DNA of 64,000 nucleotides. Source: Phenylobacterium sp. GTDB taxonomy: Bacteria > Pseudomonadota > Alphaproteobacteria > Caulobacterales > Caulobacteraceae. Under the pieces are notes generated by a model that was not told the DNA's origin, made no database searches, and worked only from the letters and a program-made list of their open reading frames with translations. The stretch spans positions 155,194 to 219,193 of the forward strand of contig NZ_SCVD01000026.1 of assembly GCF_004297125.1 (NCBI RefSeq). The letters are read 5' to 3'. A program made the translations under genes and the position numbers. Positions 24,425 to 32,851 of this stretch are shown in pieces; within the stretch, counting starts at the first letter, position 1; every line of letters starts with the position of its first letter.

Positions 24425-24991
24425 TCAAGCGGCGCCAACCACCGGGCGAGCGGACGCCCGCCGCCGCAGCCGCGCGCCGGCGAGCCCGAAACCCGTGATC
24501 ATCAAGGCCCAGGTCGCCGGCTCGGGAACCGCCACGCCGATCAGCCGCGAGGTGATTTCGATGCTCTCGAACGCCAGCTCGCGCCCATCTGCATAGTCGG
24601 TCGCGGCATGGACCCCATCGTCGTCGCGGACGAAGAACCCCTCGCCAAAGCCATTCTTGATGGCGCTCATGATCTGCGTCGTGCCGCCGGCCGCCGTGGT
24701 GACGAAGCTCAAGGCCGAGGTGTCGAAGCTGAAGCCCCGATAGGCGGAGAAGTCGCCGGACTGCACGAAAGACAGGTCGTAGCTGTTACCCGTCTCCGAG
24801 AACGTGAGGGAAAAGCTCGTCAAGTCATCGTAGCCGATGACGCCGGTCAGGCTGTTGTCGTACGAGAACTCGCCCGCCGCGACGTCGGAGGCCAATGTGA
24901 AGTTCACGATGCGGGTCGCCGCCGTGGCGGGGCCGCCCAGGAAGCCCGCCAGGACAAGGCCGACGGCCACGCTCGGGATCGATCGGATCAT
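24425..24991 (-). CDS. PEPxxWA-CTERM sorting-domain protein
   Basis: The 188-residue exported protein starts at ATG 24991 (MIRSIPSVAVGLVLAGFL), with GAGGTGA about 5 bases upstream. It has a signal peptide and a beta-rich middle with regular FSLTFSETGNSYDLSF strands. The C-terminal sorting signal is PEPATWALMITGFGLAG followed by RLRRR, the PEPxxWA-CTERM type seen in alphaproteobacteria and handled by exosortase-like enzymes. No exosortase gene is in the window. Its role at the cell surface is unknown. Confidence 0.88.
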   Translation of the reverse strand: MIRSIPSVAVGLVLAGFLGGPATAATRIVNFTLASDVAAGEFSYDNSLTGVIGYDDLTSFSLTFSETGNSYDLSFVQSGDFSAYRGFSFDTSALSFVTTAAGGTTQIMSAIKNGFGEGFFVRDDDGVHAATDYADGRELAFESIEITSRLIGVAVPEPATWALMITGFGLAGARLRRRASARPVVGAA

Positions 24992-25036
24992 TTTGGTCAC
25001 CTCAAAGGTCAATTCAGGATGTCGGGACGGGGTGGC

Positions 25037-25735
25037 TCAGGCCGCCAGGCCGAGCTCGCTCAGGTGGGTCAGGTCTTCGGGGGCCAGGGTCGGCCGGGCC
25101 GCCAGCTCGATCACCTCGGCGTAGGCTTCCGCCGGCGCGCCGGTCTTCATCGCGGTCAGCAGGGCGGCCCGCTCGGCGCGGTTCATCGCGGGCAGCATCA
25201 TCCGCATGAACGCGATGTTGTCGGCCGGGCTCAGGCTCGCGACGATGGTCATCTCCAGCGCCGCGAGCTCCTCGTCGGAGAAGAGGGCGCACAGCCGCGG
25301 CCAGACCTCCGCTTCCTCGCGGCACATGTGCGCCAGATCCTCGGCGACGAAGGTGGAGAAGGCGAGGTAGAGGCCCCGCCCGAGCGCGCGCCGGTCGGCG
25401 GGCGCGGCGTACTCGATCGCGCCGATGGCGCTGTCCAGCAAAGCCAGCCGGGCCTGGTGGTGGGCGTGATCGGTGTCGAGCCCCGCCGCGGCGCCCGGCG
25501 CGCGGCTGTCGAGCGCCGGATGGATCACAGCCTCCTCGTGCGCCAGGTGATGGGCGGCCAACACGAGGTGGGTGCGCAGGTCACCGAGCAACTCGTGCGG
25601 GATCGCGGCGTCGAAGTCCGCGCGTCCAAGACGGCGGAGCAACTCGCCGTGCGCGAGACGCAGGCCCTTGTGAATGGGACCGTAGATATCCCAGCGGCCG
25701 CACTCCGCGGCGGATATGAATTCCGGTGTCGGCAT
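25037..25735 (-). CDS. Hemerythrin-domain protein
   Basis: The 232-residue all-helical protein carries the spaced His/Glu ligands of the hemerythrin fold: IHKGLRLAHGELL, then HLAHEEAVIHPAL (H-x3-E type), DTDHAHHQARL and MCREEAEVWPRL. The C-terminal half is a longer helical extension (EMTIVASLSPADNIAF, PAMNRAERAALLTAMK). A diiron centre binding O2 or NO is likely. It is divergent from the pair of FMN-barrel proteins at 25849-27656, separated by 113 bases, and probably shares their regulation. No FNR-type box was found in that gap. Confidence 0.82.
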   Translation of the reverse strand: MPTPEFISAAECGRWDIYGPIHKGLRLAHGELLRRLGRADFDAAIPHELLGDLRTHLVLAAHHLAHEEAVIHPALDSRAPGAAAGLDTDHAHHQARLALLDSAIGAIEYAAPADRRALGRGLYLAFSTFVAEDLAHMCREEAEVWPRLCALFSDEELAALEMTIVASLSPADNIAFMRMMLPAMNRAERAALLTAMKTGAPAEAYAEVIELAARPTLAPEDLTHLSELGLAA

Positions 25736-25848
25736 CGAGCGTCCTCAGCTTTGCATCGAGGACCCGCTCACTAGGCGCCATCGCCGGGCGCCTCATCCTA
25801 AAACCTTCCTAAGCGGCGCCGTGTTTCCTAAAAGGTGCCTGGGACGGA

Positions 25849-26328
25849 GTGCGCGGCGTGTTCGACACCGAGTTGGTGCGGTTTCTCCAAGGTCCGGTGA
25901 TGATCCTCATGGCGGCCCGGGGCGTCGAGGGGCGCCCGGCCATTGCGCGCGCGCTCGGGTGTTCCGTCCAGGACGACGGCGAGCTGATCGTCGAGATCGC
26001 CGCGCGCCAGTGGGCCGAGGCCCTGGGCGGTCTGTCGGCCGGCGATACGGTCGCGCTGACGTTCGTGCGCCCTTCCGACTACCGAGCCGTGCAGATCAAG
26101 GGCCCGCTGGTGAGCCGGGCGGCGGGCGACGGCGCGTCTGACGCGCGCGCGGCCGCGTACCGCGCGACGATGGCCGCCGAGTTGCTGCGCCTGGGCATTC
26201 TACAGCCACAGATCGACCAGTGGGTGGACCTGGAGCCTCTGACGACGCTGCGCGTGCGGCCTTCGACCGCCTTCGAGCAGACCCCGGGCGAAAGGGCCGG
26301 CCAGGTCCTGGCCCACGCCGGCGCGTGA
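25849..26328 (+). CDS. FMN-binding split-barrel (PPOX-like) protein
   Basis: The 159-residue protein starts at GTG 25849. Strand patterns fit the pyridoxamine-phosphate-oxidase-like split barrel: GPVMILMAARGVEGRPAIAR, ELIVEIAARQW, then DTVALTFVRPSDYRAVQIKG. The C-terminal part contains LRVRPSTAFEQTPGERAG. It lacks the full PNPOx catalytic set, so FMN or heme binding is inferred from fold only. Its TGA overlaps the GTG of the next gene (GTGA), so the two proteins are made together and may interact. Confidence 0.65.
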   Translation: MRGVFDTELVRFLQGPVMILMAARGVEGRPAIARALGCSVQDDGELIVEIAARQWAEALGGLSAGDTVALTFVRPSDYRAVQIKGPLVSRAAGDGASDARAAAYRATMAAELLRLGILQPQIDQWVDLEPLTTLRVRPSTAFEQTPGERAGQVLAHAGA

Positions 26329-27656
26329 GAGTCGAACTCGCCGATCTGCAGGACTGCTTCGAGGGCGTGATCCCCGCGGCGGTCGCGACCCTGGACGCCG
26401 ACGGCGTTCCCAACGTCTCGTACCTGTCGCAGGTGCATCTGGTCGACGACCAGCACATCGCGCTCTCCAACCAGTTCTTCTCGAAGACGGCGGCGAACAT
26501 CCAGGCGACCGGCCGGGGCACGGTCATGGTGGTCAGCGGGCGGACCGGAGCGCAGCACATGCTGGATGTGGTCCACGTCGGGTCCCTGGCCCACGGCGAC
26601 ATCTACGACCGCATGAGCGCGCAGCTGGCCGCGATCAGCAGCCAGCACGGCTTGGCCGAGGCGATGCGCCTGAAGAGCGCGGAGGTCTATCGGGTGACGG
26701 GCCGCCGCGCGGTTCACGCCCCTACACCGCCTGAGCCGGTCCCGGCGCCCGCTCCCCCAGGCGCCAGCCTGGCCCGAGCCGCACGGCTGACGGCGCGTAT
26801 CGCGGCCAGCCCGGAGGCTGACGCCGTGCTCGACAACGCGCTGGACGGCCTGGTCCGTGATCTCGGGTTCGAAGCCGTGATGGCGCTGGTCTTCGACCCC
26901 GCGACCCAGCGGTTGAGCGCGCTGGGCAGCCGCGGCTACGACCGCCAAGGGGCGGGCGCCGAGGTGGCGCTGGCCGACGGCGCAATCGGCATCGCGGCCG
27001 CCCACCGGCGGGCGATCCGCTTCAACGACGTCAGCCGCGGCCACCGTCTGGCCGCCGCGGTAAGCAATGTGACGGACCTCGACGCCGCGCGACTGATTCC
27101 GCTGCCCGGGCTGGCCTCGGCGCAGAGCCAGCTCGCCGCGCCGATCGTCTCAAGAGGCGAGCTGTTCGGTGTCCTGTTCGCGGAATCGGCGAAGCGTTTC
27201 GCCTTCACGCCGGAAGACGAGGACGCCCTCAGCCTGGTGGGCGTCCAGCTCGCCGCCAGCCTGCGGCTCGCCGAGCTCGAAGCCCGCGAGCCGGTGACCG
27301 CGCTCCCCGCGGCCCCAGGGCGACTCGCTGAGAGGCGATTCCAGGTGCGCTACCACGCGCACGACGACAGCCTGTTCATCGATGGGGCCTACATCATCAA
27401 GGGCGTGCCGGGGCGGCTCCTGTTCCACTTCCTCACCATCGGCGCCGCGACGGGCCGGCGGGATTTCACCAACCGGGAAATCCGGCTGGACCCGACGCTT
27501 CGGCTCCCGGAGCTGAAGGACAATCTGGAGACGCGCCTGATCCTGCTGCGGCGGCGCCTGGAGGAACGGGAGGCTCCGGCTCGCCTCACCCGCCCGGCGC
27601 GCGGCCGCATCCGCCTGGAGCTCGATGGACGACCGGAACTGGAGATCGTGCCGTAG
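26325..27656 (+). CDS. PPOX-GAF fusion with C-terminal winged-helix-like domain (putative redox-sensing regulator)
   Basis: The 443-residue protein starts at GTG 26325, overlapping the previous stop. Residues 1-130 are a PPOX split barrel (AVATLDADGVPNVSYLSQVH, QHIALSNQFFSKTAANI). A Pro-rich linker spans 131-148. A GAF domain spans about 155-320 (VLDNALDGLVRDLGFEAVMA, QLAAPIVSRGELFGVLF). The C-terminal 100 residues (KGVPGRLLFHFL, TNREIRLDPTLRLPEL, ETRLILLRRRLEERE, GRIRLELDG) look like a winged helix-turn-helix. A flavin- or ligand-sensing transcription regulator is inferred. The paired PPOX protein and divergent hemerythrin point to O2, NO or redox as input. Confidence 0.7.
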   Translation: MRVELADLQDCFEGVIPAAVATLDADGVPNVSYLSQVHLVDDQHIALSNQFFSKTAANIQATGRGTVMVVSGRTGAQHMLDVVHVGSLAHGDIYDRMSAQLAAISSQHGLAEAMRLKSAEVYRVTGRRAVHAPTPPEPVPAPAPPGASLARAARLTARIAASPEADAVLDNALDGLVRDLGFEAVMALVFDPATQRLSALGSRGYDRQGAGAEVALADGAIGIAAAHRRAIRFNDVSRGHRLAAAVSNVTDLDAARLIPLPGLASAQSQLAAPIVSRGELFGVLFAESAKRFAFTPEDEDALSLVGVQLAASLRLAELEAREPVTALPAAPGRLAERRFQVRYHAHDDSLFIDGAYIIKGVPGRLLFHFLTIGAATGRRDFTNREIRLDPTLRLPELKDNLETRLILLRRRLEEREAPARLTRPARGRIRLELDGRPELEIVP

Positions 27657-27712
27657 CTCGGGGAGACGCGGGCGATCCCGTGCCTGACGCGCCCACCGCC
27701 GGCGCCGAACGC

Positions 27713-28993
27713 TCAGGCGAGCGGCGCGGCTGCAGCACCCTCGCGCCAGGCGCGGACCCGCGCGCCGTGGCGCCCGATTTCGAGCCTTGAGATCGCGCGA
27801 AGATGCACCTCGTCGGGCCCGTCGGCGATGCGCAAGGATCGCATGCCGGCGTAGGCGCGGGCGAGCCCGAAGTCTTCCGACATCCCGCCGCCGCCGTGGG
27901 CCTGCATCGCGTCGTCCAGGACACGCAGGGCGGTGCGCGGCGCGGCGACCTTGATCATCGCGATCTCCAGCTGGGCGGCCTTGTTTCCGACCTTGTCCAT
28001 CATGTCGGCGGCCTTCAGGCACAGGAGACGGGTCATCTCGATGTCGAGGCGGGCCTCGCCGATCCGCTGTTCCCAGACCGACTGGTCGGCCAGGCGCTTG
28101 CCGAAGGCGACGCGCGACAGCAGCCGGTCGACCATCTTCTCCAGCGCGACTTCGGTGGCGCCCAGCGCGCGCATGCAGTGATGGATGCGGCCGGGGCCCA
28201 GACGGCCCTGGGCGATCTCGAAGCCACGCCCTTCGCCGAGGATCAGGTTCTCCACCGGGACGCGCACGTCGCGAAGCACCACCTCGGCATGGCCATGGGG
28301 CGCGTCGTCGTAGCCGAACACCGGCAGCATCCGCACCACCTCGAATCCCGGCGCGTCGGTCGGAACCAGGATCTGCGACTGCTGCGCGTGCCTGGCGCCC
28401 TCTGGATCGGTCTTGCCCATCAGGATCGCGATCTTGCAGCGCGGATCGCCGACGCCGGACGACCACCACTTGCGGCCGTTGATGACGTAGTGGTCGCCGT
28501 CCCGGCGGATCGAGGTCTGGATATTGGTGGCGTCGGACGAGGCGACATCCGGCTCGGTCATCAGGAAGGCGGAGCGGATCTCGCCGGCCATCAGCGGCCG
28601 CAGCCACCGCGCCTTTTGGGCGGGCGACCCGTAGTTGCGCAGAACCTCCATGTTGCCGGTGTCGGGCGCCGAGCAATTGAACACTTCCGAGGCGAAGCCG
28701 ACACGGCCCATCTCTTCGGCGCAGAGTGCGTACTCGAGATTGCTGAGGCCTGGCCCCCGGTCCTCGGTCTCGCCTTCGTCATGCTCCGACGGCGCGAGGA
28801 ACAGGTTCCAGAGCCCTTCCGAATAGGCGCGCGCCTTCAACTCCTCGACGATCGGTATCACCTTCCAGCGCGCAGCGCCGATGACATCCATCTGCTGCTG
28901 GTAGATGGGCATCGCGGGGTAGACGTGCGCGGCCATGAAGGCGCGTACGCGGTCGCGCCACTGGGTCTCGCGGTCCGACAGGCTGAAATCCAT
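27713..28993 (-). CDS. Acyl-CoA dehydrogenase family protein
   Basis: The 426-residue flavoenzyme has the ACAD signatures FLMTEPDVASSDATNIQTSI, INGRKWWSSGVGDPRC and VRVPVENLILGEGRGFEI. Near the C-terminus come AFGKRLADQSVWEQ and MQAHGGGGMSEDFGLARAYA. It belongs to the FadE/CaiA-like long-N-terminus subgroup, which often acts on unusual acyl-CoAs. The catalytic base cannot be set with certainty. The start ATG 28993 lies 10 bases after the mobA stop, so it may be the last gene of the nar transcript, an odd place for a beta-oxidation enzyme. Confidence 0.88.
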   Translation of the reverse strand: MDFSLSDRETQWRDRVRAFMAAHVYPAMPIYQQQMDVIGAARWKVIPIVEELKARAYSEGLWNLFLAPSEHDEGETEDRGPGLSNLEYALCAEEMGRVGFASEVFNCSAPDTGNMEVLRNYGSPAQKARWLRPLMAGEIRSAFLMTEPDVASSDATNIQTSIRRDGDHYVINGRKWWSSGVGDPRCKIAILMGKTDPEGARHAQQSQILVPTDAPGFEVVRMLPVFGYDDAPHGHAEVVLRDVRVPVENLILGEGRGFEIAQGRLGPGRIHHCMRALGATEVALEKMVDRLLSRVAFGKRLADQSVWEQRIGEARLDIEMTRLLCLKAADMMDKVGNKAAQLEIAMIKVAAPRTALRVLDDAMQAHGGGGMSEDFGLARAYAGMRSLRIADGPDEVHLRAISRLEIGRHGARVRAWREGAAAAPLA

Positions 28994-29003
28994 GGCAGGC
29001 TCC

Positions 29004-29615
29004 TTAGGGATTGCGGGCGACGAGCGCGCTTGGCGGAGGCTGCAGCGCTGCCAGCTCTTCGGGGGTATTGGCGTTGGCGAAGGGATCCGTTTCGGCGAGT
29101 GGCCAGTCGACGACCCTCATGCCCACCGTGGCGGCGAAGCCCTTCAGCGACCGCCGCCCAGTCGCCAGGTAGGCCGTCAGGGCTTCGAGGCAGCCTACGC
29201 GCCAGAGCGCACAGGTGGGATGCAGCCGCCCGCCGCTCCGGGCGAGCGCCGCCGCTTCCCCCAGCCGCAGGGCCTGTTGCAGGCGCAGGGCGAGGTCGGG
29301 CGGCAGGCGGGGGGAGTCGCAAGGCAGGGTCAGCACCCAGTCCGCGCCCAGGCCGCGCGCAAAGCCCAGCGCCGAGGCCAGGCCCGCCAGCGGCCCTTCG
29401 ATGTCCGGATCGTCCAGCAGCAGGCGCGCCTCGACGGCGCCGGAGACCTGAGACTCGTCTCGCACCGCCACGGCGACCTGGCGGCCGTAGGCCTGGGCCA
29501 GATCCAGGGCATGGCCGATCAGGGTCGTGCGGCCGAGCCGCCGCCTGGGCTTGGCGCCGCCAATTCGCGAGCCTGCGCCGCCCGCCAGCACCACCACGGC
29601 CAGGCGCTCCGTCAT
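29004..29615 (-). CDS. mobA: Molybdenum cofactor guanylyltransferase-like protein
   Basis: The 203-residue nucleotidyltransferase has the N-terminal GTP-binding loop VVVLAGGAGSRIGGAKP (family LAGGxSxRMGxxK), the metal-binding aspartate in LTLPCDSPRLP, and HPTCALWRV. MobA attaches GMP to Mo-molybdopterin to give the bis-MGD cofactor used by NarG. It sits inside the nar operon with a 4-base ATGA overlap with the hemerythrin gene, which fits local supply of cofactor for nitrate reductase. It ends with a relaxed tail lacking the usual C-terminal helix length. Confidence 0.85.
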   Translation of the reverse strand: MTERLAVVVLAGGAGSRIGGAKPRRRLGRTTLIGHALDLAQAYGRQVAVAVRDESQVSGAVEARLLLDDPDIEGPLAGLASALGFARGLGADWVLTLPCDSPRLPPDLALRLQQALRLGEAAALARSGGRLHPTCALWRVGCLEALTAYLATGRRSLKGFAATVGMRVVDWPLAETDPFANANTPEELAALQPPPSALVARNP

Positions 29616-30187
29616 CCTGCGCCGATCTTCGGGTCGGCGCGCCGGGCCGGACGGCGCGCGATGCCGCGACGGGTGGCCAGCCTGTTGGAAAGCTCGACCA
29701 GGTCCCGCTCGGTGAGGCGCAGGCGGGCGATGGGCAGGACGACCGCGTTCTCGAGCGCCAGATGGCTGCGCTCCTGGACGGCGAAGCTCTCCAGCGCACG
29801 ACGGCGCACATTGCTGCGGCTGATCGGGGCCTGCTGGCGCAGGCAGGTCTCCAGGTGGCGGCGGACCGCGGCGGCGCGGGTGAGGTCCTTGGCGTGCTCT
29901 CCGGACAGGCGGGTCAGCACCTTGTCGAGATCATCCTCCGGCTGGGCGCGGGCCCGCATCAGGGGAAAGAGGTCTTCCTCCTCGTCCAGCACATGCAGGG
30001 CCAGCTCGTGGACCACGAAGTCCAGGAGCCAGCTCAGCAGCGCCTCGTCATAGTTGGTCGCCATCGAGGTGCGCTGCATGAGATCGCAGAACTGGCGGTG
30101 GCGGTGATGCTCGGCGAAAAGCCAGGCGATCGGATCGGACAACAGGTCGTCCGGCGTCTCCGCGACCTGGGCTCGGCTCGGCGCCAT
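29612..30187 (-). CDS. Hemerythrin-domain protein in nar operon
   Basis: The 191-residue helical protein starts at ATG 30187 (MAPSRAQVAETPDDLLSDP), with AGGGGACGTG directly upstream. Diiron-ligand motifs are LFAEHHRHRQFCDLM, HELALHVLDEEEDLFP, SGEHAKDLTR and ERSHLALENAVVLP. It is embedded between the parvulin and mobA genes. A role in sensing or scavenging O2 or NO, or in protecting the Fe-S clusters of nitrate reductase, is plausible. It is distinct from the RIC-type hemerythrins at 46758 and 47439. Confidence 0.85.
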   Translation of the reverse strand: MAPSRAQVAETPDDLLSDPIAWLFAEHHRHRQFCDLMQRTSMATNYDEALLSWLLDFVVHELALHVLDEEEDLFPLMRARAQPEDDLDKVLTRLSGEHAKDLTRAAAVRRHLETCLRQQAPISRSNVRRRALESFAVQERSHLALENAVVLPIARLRLTERDLVELSNRLATRRGIARRPARRADPKIGAG

Positions 30188-30211
30188 CACGTCCCCTCCC
30201 CGGCGCACCGC

Positions 30212-31330
30212 CTACCTCCGCTTGATGACGGTGTAGGTGTGAACCTGGGCGGGCTTGGGCGCCAGCCGGGCCCTAAGCAGCGACGCCATGGCCGCGACGG
30301 CGGGATCGGCGGCCCCCTGGGTGGCGGAGATCAGCTGAGTCCACTTCTCGTCATCGGCGTGATCGACGAAATGGCGCACGGCGCGGCGCACGAAGGTGGC
30401 GACCTGGAGGTCCTCGGCCGCCGCCGCCGCCCGAACGCGTTCGGCCAGCCCGGGGTCGGTCGCGTCGATCCAGCCCTCGAGCCGGTCGGCCGAGGCGCCG
30501 TCCGACAGCATCTCGCCCAGCGACGGGGCGCCCTCCGCGAAGCGGCCGTCCCACGAGAGGCTGAAGGCGACGCCCTGGGCCCGGGCGCGCTCGGCCAGCT
30601 CGGAGACGTAGCGGGTCGCCGCCGCGGTCCACGCCCGGCTTTCCAGGTGCAGCCGGATCTTGTCCTCGACGTAGTCGAACGGGAGCACCCGGCCCTCGAT
30701 CCGCCGCTCGAGCTTCAGCAAATGCCAGCCGAAGCGCGAGCGCACCGGCGTGGCCAGGATCTCGCCAGGCTCCAGGCCGGCGAGCGCCTGTTCGACCTCG
30801 CCCACGACGTCGCCCGGACCGAGCTGTCCCAGCGAACCGCCGACGGCGCCGGACGGACAATCGGACAGCGTCTTCGCCAATTGGCCGAACAGGGCCGGCT
30901 TGCGCAGGAGTTGGTCGAGCGCGGCCTGCGTGGTCTGGCGCGCGACCTCCCAGCCCTCGGCGTCGTCCGTCTTGGGCTCGACCAGGATGTGCGCCGCTTC
31001 CGTCAGGACCGGGGTCGAGAACTTGCCGCGCTGCGCCTCATAGACCCGCCGGCATTCGGCCTCTCCGGGCGGATCGATCTCCACCTCGGCGTCGAGCGTG
31101 GCGCGGATCAGCGCCTCCTCGGGCGTTTCCTCGCGGCCGTCCTCGTCGACCATGGGCTGGGCGACGAGTCCCAGTTCGTCGGCCCGGTGGAGCAGCAGGG
31201 CCCGGACGGCGAGCGCCTTGCCGGCGGCCGTCCGGGCCGCCATCGGGTTCGCGCTGGGATGATGCTGGACCTCCTCGGCGATGAGGAACTCCGGGATCTC
31301 GACGCCTTCGACAACGATGGTGGCGGTCAT
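30212..31330 (-). CDS. Parvulin-type peptidyl-prolyl isomerase (nar-associated)
   Basis: The 372-residue protein has a parvulin rotamase domain about residues 105-205: TEAAHILVEPKTDDAEGW, SDCPSGAVGGSLGQLGPGD and SRFGWHLLKLERRIEG. It is flanked by helical regions resembling NifM/SurA-like chaperones. No signal peptide is seen, so it acts in the cytoplasm, probably on NarG/NarH maturation. Similar isomerase genes commonly follow narI in proteobacteria. It starts 4 bases after the narI stop. The last 130 residues are helical and unique to this subgroup. Confidence 0.87.
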   Translation of the reverse strand: MTATIVVEGVEIPEFLIAEEVQHHPSANPMAARTAAGKALAVRALLLHRADELGLVAQPMVDEDGREETPEEALIRATLDAEVEIDPPGEAECRRVYEAQRGKFSTPVLTEAAHILVEPKTDDAEGWEVARQTTQAALDQLLRKPALFGQLAKTLSDCPSGAVGGSLGQLGPGDVVGEVEQALAGLEPGEILATPVRSRFGWHLLKLERRIEGRVLPFDYVEDKIRLHLESRAWTAAATRYVSELAERARAQGVAFSLSWDGRFAEGAPSLGEMLSDGASADRLEGWIDATDPGLAERVRAAAAAEDLQVATFVRRAVRHFVDHADDEKWTQLISATQGAADPAVAAMASLLRARLAPKPAQVHTYTVIKRR

Positions 31331-31334
31331 GCGA

Positions 31335-32132
31335 CTACTCCGCGGCCTTGAGGGTGTCGGGCCGGACGGCCTGGATGCTTGTGTGCGGAAGGGGCGCGGC
31401 GGCGGTGGCCGGGTAGGTCGGCGGGGCCGCCTCGCGCCGTAGCGGCATGGTCCGCCGCGTGCGCACCAGCTGCCATCCCCGCCGGTTCAGGTACCAGACC
31501 GGGGCGGACAGCATGTGGACGAGCCGGGTGAACGGGAAGACCAGCAGGATGGTCATGCCCAGCGCCAGGTGCGCCTTGAAGATCGGGTGCACGTCGGCGA
31601 CGAGGTCGGCGACGCCGGGCCGGAAGGTGAAGACCCCCTGCGCCCAGTTCATGAACTTGAGCATCTCGTGGCCGTCGAGGTGGCCGGCCGACACCGGGAT
31701 GGTCGCCAGGCCCAGGATCAGCTGGAGCATCAGCAGGACCAGGATGGCGGTGTCGCCGAAGCTGGAGGTTGCGCGAATCCGCGGGTCGAACAGCCGCCGG
31801 TGAAGCAGCATCAGGCCGCCGACGAGGCACAGGGCCCCCGCGACGCCGCCGGCGGCCATGGCCAGGATCTGCTTGGCCCCGTGCGGGACGCCCAGGGCGT
31901 CGAACACCCAGATCGGCGTCAGCAGGCCGACGAAATGGCCGGCGAAGATGGTCAGCACGCCCACGTGGAACAGCACCGAGCCCATCACCAGCTGCTTGCG
32001 GCGGAGCAGCTGCGAGGAGCCCGAGCGCCAGGTGTACTGCTCGCGGTCGAACCGGATGACCGAGCCCAGGGCGAGCACGGACAGGGCGATGTAGGGATAG
32101 ATGCCGAACAGGATCTGGTTGAGGAGTTGCAT
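31335..32132 (-). CDS. narI: Respiratory nitrate reductase gamma subunit, cytochrome b
   Basis: The 265-residue protein has five hydrophobic helices and the heme-ligating histidines of NarI: FHVGVLTIFAGHFVGLL in helix 2 and HPIFKAHLALGMTILL in helix 5. It anchors NarGH to the inner membrane and passes quinol electrons through two b-hemes. The C-terminal about 40 residues form a Pro/Ala-rich cytoplasmic tail. It follows narJ by 8 bases. Confidence 0.96.
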   Translation of the reverse strand: MQLLNQILFGIYPYIALSVLALGSVIRFDREQYTWRSGSSQLLRRKQLVMGSVLFHVGVLTIFAGHFVGLLTPIWVFDALGVPHGAKQILAMAAGGVAGALCLVGGLMLLHRRLFDPRIRATSSFGDTAILVLLMLQLILGLATIPVSAGHLDGHEMLKFMNWAQGVFTFRPGVADLVADVHPIFKAHLALGMTILLVFPFTRLVHMLSAPVWYLNRRGWQLVRTRRTMPLRREAAPPTYPATAAAPLPHTSIQAVRPDTLKAAE

Positions 32133-32140
32133 GGCGGGCC

Positions 32141-32848
32141 TCAGGCTCTGGCGGCGGCGCGGCGCGGCTGGCGGCCGGGCTCGGCCATCATGGCGTCGAC
32201 CAGGGCGCTGGCCTTGGGGCAGCCCACGTCGGAGGGACCGAAGGTGACCGCGGTCTCGGCCCAGGCCTTGTCGATGGCCTCCAGGTCGTTGGGATCCTCG
32301 TCGGGCTCGCTCAAGAGCGCGGCCAGGGCGCCCGGATCGGCGGCCTGCGAGGCCAGTTTCCCAAGCGCCCCGAAGATCGCGCGATAGGCGCTGCCCCGGG
32401 ACTTCAGGCGTTCGCCCATGGCGTCCAGGACGTGGGTCGCCTCCCCCAGCAGCGAGGCGGCCTGGGTCTCGGGCAGGGTCGAGAGGAACTCCAGGAACAC
32501 CGGCAGGAAGTCGGGCAGTTCGTTGGCCGACAGGTGCAGGTCGTGGGCGCGGTACAGCTCCGCCAGGGCGACCATGGCCTCGCCGCGGTCGCGGCTCTCG
32601 CCATGCACGTGCTCATAGAGGTTGAGCGACAGGGACCGAGTGCGGTCGAAGAGCTCGGTGTAGGCCTCCTGCAGGTCGTAGATGTCGCCGCCCGCGATCT
32701 CGGCGACGAGGCGTCCCAGGGCCTTGCGGAGGGTCTTCGGCACGAGCGCCTCGGCCTCGATCAGCGCCAGGGCTTCGGGGGCACGCCGCTGCAGATCGTT
32801 GGTCGGATAGGTCAGGAGGAGCGCGAGCGCCCTGTAGGTCTTGGCCAT
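32141..32848 (-). CDS. narJ: Nitrate reductase assembly chaperone
   Basis: The 235-residue all-helical TorD/NarJ-family protein contains LALLLTYPTNDLQRRAPEAL, the family LSLNLYEHVHGESRDRGEAM signature and ELPDFLPVFLEFLSTLP. It binds the NarG N-terminus and guards molybdenum-cofactor and heme insertion before membrane attachment. It lies 3 bases after narH and 8 bases before narI in the canonical order. Confidence 0.96.
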   Translation of the reverse strand: MAKTYRALALLLTYPTNDLQRRAPEALALIEAEALVPKTLRKALGRLVAEIAGGDIYDLQEAYTELFDRTRSLSLNLYEHVHGESRDRGEAMVALAELYRAHDLHLSANELPDFLPVFLEFLSTLPETQAASLLGEATHVLDAMGERLKSRGSAYRAIFGALGKLASQAADPGALAALLSEPDEDPNDLEAIDKAWAETAVTFGPSDVGCPKASALVDAMMAEPGRQPRRAAARA

Positions 32849-32851
32849 GGG

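Noticed and set aside
27803..31351. An 1182-codon open frame on the plus strand
   Set aside because: It is antisense to the acyl-CoA dehydrogenase, mobA, hemerythrin and parvulin genes, which all match known families. Its translation is low-complexity His/Arg/Gly-rich, typical of high-GC antisense frames.
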